Assembly: GCF_018130245.1 (NCBI RefSeq)
Contig: NZ_JAFCKP010000005.1
Location: 186,001 to 250,000, forward strand
Length of the DNA stretch: 64,000 bases
Source: Bradyrhizobium sp. SZCCT0231
GTDB lineage: Bacteria > Pseudomonadota > Alphaproteobacteria > Rhizobiales > Xanthobacteraceae
Direction: 5' to 3'
This document shows positions 55,301-62,675 of the stretch, in pieces; positions within the stretch are counted from its first letter, which is position 1, and the number at the start of each line of letters is the position of its first letter. The position numbers and the translations under genes were made by a program. Under the pieces are notes generated by a model that saw only the letters and a program-made list of their open reading frames with translations, did no database searches and was not told where the DNA came from.

Positions 55301-57576
55301 TTGTCGCCCTCGGCGACGTTCTTGTCGCCGAACAGGGGCTTGATGCCGATCTGCGCCGTGGCGGGCGCGACCGGCAGCACGATCTTGCGCTCGACGGCGC
55401 GCCCGCCGGTCTCGACCATGCGGACGAATATCTGCGCCTCCTGCGGCCGCGTCGAGGCCGGCTGCTTGTCCAGCGTCACCGGGAAGGTCGCGACGCCATT
55501 GGCGTCGGCCTCGGGCAGGTTCTCCAGCGGCGTGCGCTCGTTCGAGGTGGTCTCCTCGTCGTCGACGCCGAACTGATAGCCGGCAAAGCCAGGACGTTCG
55601 CTCGCAGGCGCCACCAGCATGTCGCCTTCGAGCGCGAGGCCCGAAGCCGGCGCGCCATAGAGGAAATGACCGTCCGCCTTCAGCTCCACTGGAGCGTTAG
55701 CCTTGATCAGCTTGTCCTTGGCGGACAAGTCGAATTCGATCCTGTCAGGGACGTAATCCTCGACCATGAAGGTGGTCTCGCCGACCGAGGAGCCCTTCGG
55801 ATCGGTGAAGGCGCGCACCCGCCACGTCCCGGTCGGGACGGCCGAATTGAGCGGCACGGCCAGCGTACGGCCGCCGGCACCCTGATCCGCCAGCACGGCG
55901 CGGCGGAATTCGACACCGTCAGGACGCTCGATCACCAGCGTCATCGGCCCGCCGGTGACGGCATTGCCCTGCCCGTCGCGCAAGAGCGCGGTGAGGAAGA
56001 CGGTCTCGCTGGAGCGGTAGACGCCGCGCTCGGCATAGACGAAGGCATCGGCGCCGGCAGGCACCGCGCGCCCCGAGACGCCGCGGTCGGACAGATCAAA
56101 GGCTGAGGTCTTCAGGCTGAGGAAGGCATAGTCGGCTTTCTCGCCCGTGACCGTCAGCATCGCCGGCGACAGACCGCCCTCGCCGCGCGCAAGGCCGGCC
56201 TCGAACAGCACGTGGCCGGACTCGTTGGTCTTGCGGGTCGCCAGGATCTCGTTGTTGCGGGCGACCAGCCGCACCTCGGCCTTGCCGACCGGATCGGTCG
56301 AAGCCAGCGAATTGACGAAGACGTGGATGCCGTCATTGCCGGAGTAAGCGGAGACGCCGAGATCGGAGACGATGAACCATTGCGTCGCGAGCTGGTAGTC
56401 GTCGTCCGAGCCTGGGCCCTTGGCCGCGGCGGTCATGACATAGACGCCGGGCTGGAGCTCTCCCAGCGCCTGGTCGACCGGGAATGCCGTGGTGACGTCC
56501 TGGTTCAGCGTCATCGCGGTCGAAAGCTCGCCGGACCAGACCTTGACGCCGCGCTCGTCGCCGAGATCTGAGAGCTGGTATTTGGACAGCGTCTTCTGGA
56601 AGTCGCTGTCGACCACCGTGTTGATCAGATTGCGGTCGCCGATCCTGAAGACGTTGATGTTCACCGCGGGCGTATTGACGCTGACCACGGGAATGCCGCG
56701 CTGGCCGGTCTTGGGAAGCACATAGGCGCGGCTGGTGAAGCGCACGAACGGCTTGCGATCGCGCACATAGATGTTGAACTCGGCTGATTTCGGCAGCCCC
56801 TCCTTCACGGTGGACGGCAGGCCGGCGCGCAGATTGATGTTGTAGCGCTCGCCGTGCTTCAGCCCGTCGACGCAGAGCTGCTTGCCTTCGGCCGACAGCG
56901 CCGGCTTGTCCTGCCCCGCCAGCGCCAGGAACGGTGCGAAATCGGTGCGCTTGGCAAGCTCTTCCGAGAACTGGAAGCAGGCACGCGGGCTCGCCGAATC
57001 CGAGTCCACGGTATAGTCGAGCAGCCGGAAGCCGTGCTCGTCGCGCATCTTCTCGTATTGGCCGCGGACGTCGGCGACCTCACGCAGGTCGAGCGACAGC
57101 CGCAGTGAATCCAGCGCCGGCCGCCACAGCTTGCGTTCGGCCAGCGACTTGCCGAGCACGGCGAGCGCGTCGGCCTCCTCGCCCGGATTGCCGGCTCGCT
57201 GATAGGCGATGTAGGCCGCGGTCGAGGCGCGCTCCAGCAGGAAGGTCTGCTCGCTCGAGCTCTTCGGCGAGATCTGGAAGATGGCCTTGGCGAGCCGCAG
57301 CCAGTTGCCGGCATCCTCGGGCGTGGTCGCGGCGATCTGGCCGAGCACCGAGAGGCCGGTGCGATAATCATTGCGCCGGAAGGCGGCGTCGGCGTCCGTC
57401 TTCAGCGTCGCGCTGGTCTTGGCGACCGGTCCCGCCTCGCTCTTGATCTGGGCCTCCAGCTTGATCGCAGAATCGGCGAGATCGTCGCGTTTGAAGGCCT
57501 TGTCGGCGGCCTGCGCCGCGACAAGGCCGAGCGCCAGCGCGGCGCAGATTGTGACGGCGCGAACAAGACCGATCAT
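52372..57576 (-). CDS. Bacterial alpha-2-macroglobulin (YfhM-like)
   Basis: Very large periplasmic protease-trap protein, 1734 aa from MIGLVRAVTICAALALGL, a signal peptide ending near AQA. The thioester motif is intact: CSEQ in YPYGCSEQITSRAMP near residue 1284. Macroglobulin repeat regions are visible, such as VYAERGVYRSSETVFLTALL and MVEDYVPDRIEFDLSAKDKL, as is the alpha-alpha toroid after the thioester. Unlike E. coli YfhM there is no lipobox I can see, so it is probably soluble or retained by partners. Pairing with PBP1C fits the model in which the two defend and repair peptidoglycan breached by foreign proteases. Longer N-terminal readings (to 57696) lack a ribosome binding site. Confidence 0.93.
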   Translation of the reverse strand: MIGLVRAVTICAALALGLVAAQAADKAFKRDDLADSAIKLEAQIKSEAGPVAKTSATLKTDADAAFRRNDYRTGLSVLGQIAATTPEDAGNWLRLAKAIFQISPKSSSEQTFLLERASTAAYIAYQRAGNPGEEADALAVLGKSLAERKLWRPALDSLRLSLDLREVADVRGQYEKMRDEHGFRLLDYTVDSDSASPRACFQFSEELAKRTDFAPFLALAGQDKPALSAEGKQLCVDGLKHGERYNINLRAGLPSTVKEGLPKSAEFNIYVRDRKPFVRFTSRAYVLPKTGQRGIPVVSVNTPAVNINVFRIGDRNLINTVVDSDFQKTLSKYQLSDLGDERGVKVWSGELSTAMTLNQDVTTAFPVDQALGELQPGVYVMTAAAKGPGSDDDYQLATQWFIVSDLGVSAYSGNDGIHVFVNSLASTDPVGKAEVRLVARNNEILATRKTNESGHVLFEAGLARGEGGLSPAMLTVTGEKADYAFLSLKTSAFDLSDRGVSGRAVPAGADAFVYAERGVYRSSETVFLTALLRDGQGNAVTGGPMTLVIERPDGVEFRRAVLADQGAGGRTLAVPLNSAVPTGTWRVRAFTDPKGSSVGETTFMVEDYVPDRIEFDLSAKDKLIKANAPVELKADGHFLYGAPASGLALEGDMLVAPASERPGFAGYQFGVDDEETTSNERTPLENLPEADANGVATFPVTLDKQPASTRPQEAQIFVRMVETGGRAVERKIVLPVAPATAQIGIKPLFGDKNVAEGDKAEFDVVFVSPEGEKLRRDGLRYELLKMESRYQWYRQNNYWEYEPVKSTSRVADGDVTIAADKPARISLSPQPGRYRLDVKSNDADGPVTSVQFDVGWYSDGSADTPDLLETSIDKPQYASGDTMTVSVNVRSAGKLTINVLGDRLLTTQTINVKEGTAQVKLTVGKDWGTGAYVVATLRRPLDAAAQRMPGRAIGLKWFGIDKQTRTLQVKLAPPALIRPNSALKIPVKLDGLNPGEDAKVVIAAVDVGILNLTNYKPPAPDDYYLGQRRLTAEIRDLYGQLIDGMSGTRGQIKSGGDAGAGELQGSPPAQKPLALYSGIVTVAADGSADLSFDIPEFAGTARVMAVAWTATKLGRANTDVVIRDPVVLTTTLPRFLLNGDHGTVNLEIDNVEGQAGDYVINVKTGGPVKMTGNPATTVKLAAKQRNSFSLALDATAAGQATLDVDIKGPNGLALARHYAFDVKAATQVLARRSIRTLAKGESLTLTSDMFSDLVPGTGSVSVSASLSTALDAATILKALDRYPYGCSEQITSRAMPLLYVNELAAGAHLAMDTEIDQRIRDAIERLLARQGSNGSFGLWSAGGDDAWLDAYVTDFLTRAREKGFAVPDVLFKNALDRIRNSVVNANEPEKDGGRDLAYGLYVLARNGAAPIGDLRYLADTKLTNLATPIAKSQLAAALALVGDRNRAERVYGAALDSLAPKPVLEFGRTDYGSQLRDAAALVSLASEGNAPKATLTQAVSRVETARGLTPYTSTQENAWLVLAARALAKENLSIEVDGQPVKTALYRSYKADTLSGKPLKITNTGDAPVQAVVSVSGSPVTPEPAASNGFKIERSYFTLDGKPADISKVKQNQRFAVVLKITEAKPEYGHIMVSDYLPAGLEIDNPKLVSSGDSGTLDWIEDGEEPEDTEFRDDRFTAAVDRASDSKSVFTVAYVVRAVSPGKYVLPQAYVEDMYNPSRHGRTGTGTVEVRAAK

Positions 57577-57980
57577 GGATGGACTCCCGGAAATCGCGGA
57601 CGAACGCCGCTTGTCGCATGAAATGCGCGGAAAGGTGACGGACTCAAGGCGATGGAACCAGAGGTGCAAATCGTCGCATTCGCCATGACAAGGCAAGCCC
57701 AGAGGAGACCGATCGAGATACCGCCGCGCACGCCGTCCTGATGGCGCAGCACTACCAGACCAGTCGACCGGCGGCGGTGTCCCGGAAGCTGTTCAGCGGT
57801 CCCGGCGATGTGATCCATCGTCCAGTCCGCTGCCGCTCAACCCGGCACCCTGACACCCCACCGTTCCGCTTTGTCGCCGCATTGAGGAAAACGGTTCGGT
57901 TCAGGCTTGGCGAAACACCAGATTTTTCATATTGGCATGCTAGATGAACGGCCAGCCGCCCAAACCGGCCGGCTCAAGAC
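57577..57980. other. Intergenic region before tRNA-Arg
   Basis: 404 bp without a supported gene. It should contain the macroglobulin promoter (leftward) and the tRNA-Arg promoter (rightward, with an AT-rich patch near 57920-57940). A frame at 57741-57947 on the plus strand has no ribosome binding site or coding character. Confidence 0.5.
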
Positions 57981-58057
57981 GGTCCCGTAGCTCAACTGGA
58001 TAGAGTAGCGGACTTCTACTCCGCGGGTTGCAGGTTCGAGTCCTGCCGGGATCGCCA
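57981..58057 (+). tRNA. tRNA-Arg (TCT)
   Basis: A 77-nt cloverleaf with encoded CCA: acceptor GGTCCCG pairs with CGGGATC, the D arm is GCTCAACTGGATAGAGT, the anticodon loop CTTCTAC gives UCU, and the T arm is GCAGGTTCGAGTCCTGC. I looked for a repeat of its 3' end downstream as a sign of an integrated element and found none in the window. Confidence 0.96.
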
Positions 58058-58173
58058 GTCCATTGCCAGTCAGCCGCCCTTCACGAACGCGTGGGTAACC
58101 ATATGCCGGCCTTTGCACGGCGCCGATCAGCCTTATGTAAGCGCCGGGCAAGATGCGCCCGACAGGTTTCTTG

Positions 58174-58416
58174 ATGCAGCAATCCGAGTTGACGAGAATG
58201 GCGATCGCATCTGCGGTCGCGATCGTTGCGATATCGTATTTGGCAGTCGACGCTGGCGTGGTGAACACCAATGTGGTCACGAGGCCCGTCAAGATGGCCC
58301 AGGCCTCGATCATTGGCGCCGCAATGGGCCAGCATCGCCTTGCCTTCGCCGTTCAGGATTGGACGCGCCGCGGCCACGAGAAGCCGCAACTGGAGCATTG
58401 CCTGGCGGTCGACTGA
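58174..58416 (+). CDS. Possible small membrane-anchored protein (80 aa)
   Basis: MQQSELTRMAIASAVAIVAI begins a frame with one strong N-terminal hydrophobic segment (AIASAVAIVAISYLAVDAGV) and a polar C-terminus with a single cysteine near the end. AGG lies eight bases before the ATG; an in-frame ATG seven codons upstream is also possible. No family recognised. It could be chance, since intergenic high-GC DNA often yields frames this size; the signal-anchor pattern is the only support. Confidence 0.35.
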   Translation: MQQSELTRMAIASAVAIVAISYLAVDAGVVNTNVVTRPVKMAQASIIGAAMGQHRLAFAVQDWTRRGHEKPQLEHCLAVD

Positions 58417-58605
58417 TTGACGCGCCCTCCTTCCGGGCTATCGACAAAATTCATCCTTCACCACCCGCCGACTGGTGATCCCGCCACCACCGCGCAATGG
58501 CAGCGGTGAGATTGCCCCACACTTCCGTCGGAAGATCCGGGCGATATCGTCAAGCTGTCGGTGAATGCCGACGCCGTACCGAAGACGGAGGCCGCCTGAA
58601 ACACC

Positions 58606-58629
58606 AAGCCCCTTCGGGGCTTTTTGTTT
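58606..58629 (+). terminator. Intrinsic terminator 1
   Basis: AAGCCCC (58606-58612), loop TTC, GGGGCTT (58616-58622), then TTTGTTTG: a compact GC stem followed by a T-rich run on the plus strand. The nearest plus-strand feature is the doubtful 80-aa frame ending at 58416. Confidence 0.75.
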
Positions 58630-58909
58630 GTTCACGCTCCGACTCCCCTTCGTTCGCAAAGCACGAATCGCGATCACAAATCGAAGGGCCGAGCATTCGT
58701 TAATGACTGGTTCAATCCGAGCGATCATGCACTCACGAGGACGGCCGCAGCTGCCGCGGAACGAATGTTCCTTCCTGCCTAGCGTGGGAAGTTGCCTCCA
58801 GCCGTACAGGATTTCAGCACCGCGGATCGATACGGAACGAACGCGCGATCACAGCGTTCGACAACCGACTTGAGTGGTGCCGACCTGCCAGCCCCGGTCG
58901 GCTTTGAAG

Positions 58910-58944
58910 AACCCCGTGCTGTCCCCCGAGCACGGGGTTTTTCT
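58910..58944 (+). terminator. Intrinsic terminator 2
   Basis: A perfect 11-bp stem AACCCCGTGCT (58910-58920) / AGCACGGGGTT (58929-58939) with an 8-nt loop, followed by TTTCTC, on the plus strand. It could also serve as a bidirectional end for the minus-strand 61-aa gene ending at 58969, though that strand lacks a good U-run after the stem. Confidence 0.7.
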
Positions 58945-58968
58945 CATGGTTCTCTCTTGGGGAGCGGC

Positions 58969-59154
58969 CTACCAGCTGGTGCGGATGCGCCCGGCGGCAT
59001 CCGGCGGGTCCCCTTGCTCCTCGCGCGGATTGCGGGCGAGCTGATGCCATGCCAGGGCCAGCTGAATCAGTCGTTGCCGATCGGCGCCTTCAGACGCCGC
59101 AGCCAGCTTCATTGCGGCCTCGGCTTCGTGCTGTGGGTCGTACTTGGTACACAT
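58969..59154 (-). CDS. Small hypothetical protein (61 aa), helical
   Basis: MCTKYDPQHEAEAAMKLAAA begins a soluble, mainly helical protein; the block SEGADRQRLIQLALAWHQLA resembles the helix of numerous short rhizobial proteins that carry E-R-L-x-L-A-x-x-W patterns. The ATG at 59154 has only a weak ribosome binding site. Function unknown. Confidence 0.65.
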   Translation of the reverse strand: MCTKYDPQHEAEAAMKLAAASEGADRQRLIQLALAWHQLARNPREEQGDPPDAAGRIRTSW

Positions 59155-59327
59155 GACCGACTTTAGACGGCCGATCTGGACAAGCGCATGTCAATTTCGC
59201 CCGTATGATTGCGGGGTGACTTCCTCGCCGCACAGGCTTCGTTCGAGGGATCTGTGAACTGCGTCACAGCCTGCCCCCGGCATCTCCGCTAAACAGCGCT
59301 TCTACGCTCCACGGTGGAGTTCAGGCC

Positions 59328-59489
59328 ATGACACGCAAAGCAGCAGCCGAGATCGTCGTCCCGACACAACGACATAGGTCCGATCTGCTCGGCATCGCCT
59401 ATCTCGGGACCATCGCCATCGTGATGCTGGCCTGGATCGCCGGCCTGGTCTGGGCCGCGATCGCATTCTTCAGCTGGCTCGTGTCCTGA
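59328..59489 (+). CDS. Small single-pass membrane protein (53 aa)
   Basis: A short frame beginning MTRKAAAEIVVPTQRHRSDL with a positively charged N-terminus and one long hydrophobic helix (residues about 22-51, with TIAIVMLAWIAGLVWAAIAF). GGAG lies nine bases upstream of the ATG. The positive-inside rule places the N-terminus in the cytoplasm. No family recognised. Confidence 0.6.
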   Translation: MTRKAAAEIVVPTQRHRSDLLGIAYLGTIAIVMLAWIAGLVWAAIAFFSWLVS

Positions 59490-59525
59490 CGCGCGAGGCG
59501 ATGCGCGCAACGGTCGTGCGCCTAA

Positions 59526-59616
59526 GTGCGATGAGATGAATCTTCATCGCACTGGAGTTGTTGTTGAGCATGATCCTTTTCGGAAAACACGCCGCGCAGT
59601 CTTCCGGATCACACTC
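59526..59616. repeat. Degenerate GAGCATGATC-type intergenic repeat
   Basis: A 9-bp inverted repeat GTGCGATGA (59526-59534) / TCATCGCAC (59544-59552) is followed by GAGCATGATCCTTTTCGG (from 59566) and a weakly complementary TTCCGGATCACACTC ending at 59616. This matches a widespread rhizobial repeat (GAGCATGATC...GATCATGCTC) in degraded form. Confidence 0.6.
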
Positions 59617-59619
59617 CAG

Positions 59620-59712
59620 CTAGAACAGGTAAGGCAGCAGCTGCGAGAGTTTGATCCCGCCGCAAACGATCATGGCCCACAGCGCCATGCTGATCTGGAT
59701 GGCATCCAGCAT
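59620..59712 (-). CDS. Possible micro-protein with membrane helix (30 aa)
   Basis: MLDAIQISMALWAMIVCGGI begins a frame of 30 residues that is almost entirely one hydrophobic helix and ends LSQLLPYLF. An in-frame ATG three codons upstream is also possible. The leader is G-rich (GGGATGTGGGAC) but not a classic ribosome binding site. It is too short for coding statistics. Confidence 0.35.
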   Translation of the reverse strand: MLDAIQISMALWAMIVCGGIKLSQLLPYLF

Positions 59713-59863
59713 GTCCCACATCCCCGCGAATCATCCCGACATTTTTCTTTGAGACTTGCGTCAGGCGGCAACGAGCGCCAGCGCTAATTTGAAGCAATCG
59801 CCCCTGTGCAAAAAAAGAGGCGGGCCTGGGCCCGCCTCCGTGCGCCAATCCGGCCTGGAAAAC

Positions 59864-60634
59864 TCAGTAGCATGCGCGGGGATCGGCCTGCACATATTGG
59901 CCGTTCGGATAGCGGTAATAGCAGGTGCCCTGCGCCCAGTAGTAGCCGGGCTGGGACGCAGCGGTCGCGCCGGCGATTGCGCCCGTCGCGCCGCCGACAA
60001 CCGCGCCTGCCGCAGCCCCTGTTGCATTGCCTGAGATCAGGCCGCCCAGCAGGCCGCCGACGATCGCGCCGCCAAGCGCGCTGGCGCCGGGATCGGCCGG
60101 TGGCGGAGGCGGAGGTGGCGGCGCATAGGCGACCGGAGGCGGGGCATAGGCCACCGGCACGTCGTCGATATAGTCGTCTGAGATGTAGGCAGGCGGGCCA
60201 GCCATGCGCTGCGGATAATAATACCAGACGCCGCCCACGTCCCACCACCAGCCGGAGCGGCCGTTGCGGACCTCATGGCGCCAACGCCCGCCGTCCCAAG
60301 CGCGGTTGCCGCGATAGGCCTGTCCGTCCCAATCGCGCGTCGGTGCGGGCCCCCTGGCGTAATTGCGTCCGGACGGCGGGCCGCCCGCGTTGCGCGGACC
60401 GGGAGCGGAATGAGGCCGGCTATCCGGCTGCGGCGTGGGCTGGGCCGCCTGCCGCGGCCGCGGGCCCCTGTGCATGTCCTGATTAGTCGGGGACGGCGCT
60501 CCCGCACTCGGACGGGCCGCGGGCTGGCCAGCGTCCCTCGATGGCCTGGCGTCCTGCGCCTGCGCCGACAGCGCGAGCAACGACATGGCCGAAATCACGG
60601 GAATGATGATCTTCATGCGTCTGGACGCACTCAT
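59864..60634 (-). CDS. Exported glycine-zipper, proline-rich protein
   Basis: 256 aa with a signal peptide (IIIPVISAMSLLALSAQAQ). Residues about 25-100 are Pro/Arg/Gly-rich and disordered. A WW-rich core follows (RWRHEVRNGRSGWWWDVGGV, WYYYP), then a polyproline run. A glycine-zipper segment (GGAIVGGLLGGLISG, GAVVGGATGAIAGATA) could insert in or span the envelope. The C-terminal CYYRYPNGQYVQ...RACY pair of cysteines may form a disulphide. Similar small outer-envelope proteins are common in Bradyrhizobium; function unknown. The second start (MKIIIPV at 60616) is also plausible. Confidence 0.85.
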   Translation of the reverse strand: MSASRRMKIIIPVISAMSLLALSAQAQDARPSRDAGQPAARPSAGAPSPTNQDMHRGPRPRQAAQPTPQPDSRPHSAPGPRNAGGPPSGRNYARGPAPTRDWDGQAYRGNRAWDGGRWRHEVRNGRSGWWWDVGGVWYYYPQRMAGPPAYISDDYIDDVPVAYAPPPVAYAPPPPPPPPADPGASALGGAIVGGLLGGLISGNATGAAAGAVVGGATGAIAGATAASQPGYYWAQGTCYYRYPNGQYVQADPRACY

Positions 60635-60806
60635 GCGTGCTCGCCCCCTACTCTCTCGATGGCCGCGGGCCCTGGCGCGCTCGACGAATCGCCGCGCGCC
60701 GGGCTGATGCCGGCCGACACAACTGCCCTGCTTGATCGACTAAGTCCCGTTACAAATGATTAAGATCAGGGCATTTTTCGGCCCTACCGGCCACGCTGAA
60801 GCGCGC

Positions 60807-61043
60807 CTAGCGAGCCGGCTCGATCACATTGCAGTTGCTTCGCCCGGACATCAGGCAATCCTGCATCTTGCTGGCTGCGGTGAGATCCCGGGCAAGCCAC
60901 CAGCCGACGCCGAGGATCACGACCGCGATGATCAATCCCGCGATCGCGCCGCGGCGGTCGCCGCCCGACTGGCGCTCGGGTTGACGGTTCGGTCGAGGAT
61001 TGGGCTCCTCGCCGGGTTTGGATCTGGACTCTGGCTTCGACAT
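60807..61043 (-). CDS. Small membrane-anchored hypothetical protein (78 aa)
   Basis: MSKPESRSKPGEEPNPRPNR is a polar, Pro/Arg-rich cytoplasmic N-terminus, followed by one helix (AIAGLIIAVVILGVGWWLA) and a short periplasmic tail with two cysteines (MQDCLMSGRSNCNVIEPAR). The C-x7-C tail after one membrane helix recurs in Bradyrhizobium proteins of this size. An upstream in-frame ATG at 61079 is less likely. No known function. Confidence 0.75.
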   Translation of the reverse strand: MSKPESRSKPGEEPNPRPNRQPERQSGGDRRGAIAGLIIAVVILGVGWWLARDLTAASKMQDCLMSGRSNCNVIEPAR

Positions 61044-61119
61044 GGCCGTCCGGTCGCGCTGGCGAGCCGGCTTTATCACCTCTGCGGCGTCACGTCACAT
61101 CCCGATCAGCCGGCCCAAT

Positions 61120-61356
61120 TCAGCCCCGGGTCTGCCGAATCGCATCCCGGCGCAAGGTTTCGACCGCCGGAATTGCCTCCTGGACCCGCGGTGCGCAGCT
61201 CGTGAGCACCAATGCGGTCCGGGTGCATTCCCAATCCGCCCCCAGCACCGCACTCTCGATGGGCTGCGGACGAACGAGCAGCAGTGCGGCGCCGGCCACG
61301 CTTGCCAGGGCGAAGGCAATCGCGAGCGCCTTAAGGCTTGGTCTTGAGATCGTCAT
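61120..61356 (-). CDS. Small exported/anchored hypothetical protein (78 aa)
   Basis: MTISRPSLKALAIAFALASV opens with a signal peptide or anchor (residues about 8-27), followed by a soluble domain with two cysteines (GADWECTRTALVLTSCAPR) that may form a disulphide. It is on the same strand as its 78-aa neighbour, 76 bp upstream of that gene. I recall similar proteins in Bradyrhizobium but no function. Confidence 0.7.
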   Translation of the reverse strand: MTISRPSLKALAIAFALASVAGAALLLVRPQPIESAVLGADWECTRTALVLTSCAPRVQEAIPAVETLRRDAIRQTRG

Positions 61357-61622
61357 GCCCGTGCTCCGTCTCGTACCGGGCGGACGCTAGGCGTCGCCCG
61401 CGTGCGCCCTTATGAGGGACATCACAATTCAGCAGTTTTTCCGGGCTACGAGAGATCGTCGGAGGGGGCGATTTTTCGTTGACCTGATCGGCTGCGATTA
61501 TGGGTGGCTTCGCGACGCGCGCCGATGTACACGCTTCTGCGTCACGTTGCGCCTGCTATGCCCAGCCGACGTACCAACAGGCACCGATGTAGGATCGAAA
61601 GCGAGGAAGACAAGGCTCGTCG

Positions 61623-61970
61623 ATGAGTGGATTCAGGGAACCCGGCTTTACAGACCGGCAAAAGGCGGCACAGGAAGCCCGCAAGAATCTTTTGAACAAA
61701 TTCAAATCGCAACCGGGACCTGACGATCCGGCCGTGGTTGCGCGCCGTGCTGAACGTGAGGCACTCGCGGCCAAGCGCGCCGAAGCGAAGGCTGCGCGCG
61801 AGGCGGAAAAGGCCGAGCAGAAGCGTCTCGAGGAAGAAACCAAGGCCGCCGAAGCCGCACGGATCGCGCTCGAGGCCCAGGAAGCCGCCGAGAGACAGGC
61901 TGCCCTCGAAGCCGAGCAAAAGGCCAAGCGCGATGCGCGCTACGCCGCCCGCAAGGCCAAGCGCAAGTAA
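61623..61970 (+). CDS. DUF6481 family protein
   Basis: A 115-aa highly charged helical protein. The N-terminus MSGFREPGFTDRQKAAQEAR is the conserved part, followed by KNLLNKFKSQPGPDDPAV. The rest is an Ala/Glu/Lys/Arg-rich single helix or coiled coil (about 45-115) ending ARYAARKAKRK. The family is widespread in Rhizobiales and uncharacterised. AAGG lies upstream of the ATG at a distance of about 10. Confidence 0.85.
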   Translation: MSGFREPGFTDRQKAAQEARKNLLNKFKSQPGPDDPAVVARRAEREALAAKRAEAKAAREAEKAEQKRLEEETKAAEAARIALEAQEAAERQAALEAEQKAKRDARYAARKAKRK

Positions 61971-62098
61971 GGGTCGCTGCTCACGTTCAATTGAACTTGA
62001 ACGAAAGCACCATTCCGGAGGCGGTCTCAAAGGCCGCCGCCGGAATTCGCGAGTGCGCGGCCCGCCCGAGGCGGGCGCTGCGCGACGACGCCGAAGGA

Positions 62099-62344
62099 TC
62101 AATTCTTCTTCATCATCCCGTCGTCTTTCTTCATGCCGTCCTTCGACATGTGGTCCTTCTTCATGCCGTCGTCCTTGGACATGGTGTCCTTCTTCATCAT
62201 GCCGTCCTTGGACATCGTGTCCTTTTTCATCATGCCGTCATCCTTGCTCATCTTGTCCTGAGCAAAGGCGGCCGGGGCAAACGCGAGGCCAAGCGAAAGA
62301 GCGGCAGCCGAGACGCCGAGCACGATGCGGGTGCGAATGGTCAT
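62099..62344 (-). CDS. Pentapeptide MXKDX repeat protein
   Basis: 81 aa with a signal peptide ending in FAPAAFAQ. The mature part of about 53 residues is almost only short repeats of the type MSKDDGMMKKD / TMSKDGMMKKD, ending GMMKKN. It is rich in Met, Lys and Asp, with no cysteine. The family is known by its repeat only; methionine-rich periplasmic proteins have been proposed to bind metals or scavenge oxidants. It stands alone, convergent with the DUF6481 gene. Confidence 0.9.
   Translation of the reverse strand: MTIRTRIVLGVSAAALSLGLAFAPAAFAQDKMSKDDGMMKKDTMSKDGMMKKDTMSKDDGMKKDHMSKDGMKKDDGMMKKN
62100..62262. repeat. Short tandem repeats inside the MXKDX gene
   Basis: Imperfect direct repeats of 15-30 bp built from CCTTCTTCAT, CATGCCGTC and CCTTGGACAT units encode the Met-Lys-Asp repeats. 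Slippage at such a tract would change repeat number in frame in most cases. Confidence 0.75.
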
Positions 62345-62675
62345 GGTTCATCTTCCCTTCGAGATGGTGTTGTCAGCGACGGACGCCGCTATTTGATCTC
62401 GACGGATCGACATCCGGACTTGTTACGCCGCCGCCGGTAAATTTTGGCGAGCCCACCGCTATCCGTTGTACGGCGTATTCCGCGCTCGCAACCGGGATCG
62501 GAAGTGTGCAGCGCAGCACGGCCGGCACTTGCCGGGGCATTCGGTCTCGAACTATCAAATGAGAGAAGATCGGGTGGAAGACCGGCTAGGATGGGCCTGA
62601 ACGCCGGTCTGACAAGACCCGACCCAAATCACGCCGACAAGAACAGTCCAAAGAAACGTTCAAGGGGATCACACC
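62345..62675. other. Intergenic region before dctP
   Basis: 331 bp with no supported gene. It contains the divergent promoters of the MXKDX gene (left) and the TRAP operon (right). AAGGGGA immediately before 62676 is the dctP ribosome binding site. Confidence 0.5.

Larger units (their letters stand above)
58417..58968. other. Gene-poor region with two intrinsic terminators
   Basis: No convincing protein gene. Two strong rightward terminator structures (58606-58629 and 58910-58944) stand here without a recognised gene before either, leaving about 190 bp and 280 bp upstream of each that could be transcribed as non-coding RNA or be remnants of lost genes. Confidence 0.5.

Noticed and set aside
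57981-58416. tRNA-Arg as an integration site of a genomic island.
   Set aside because: No integrase, no repeat of the tRNA 3' end and no shift in base composition appear downstream within the window.
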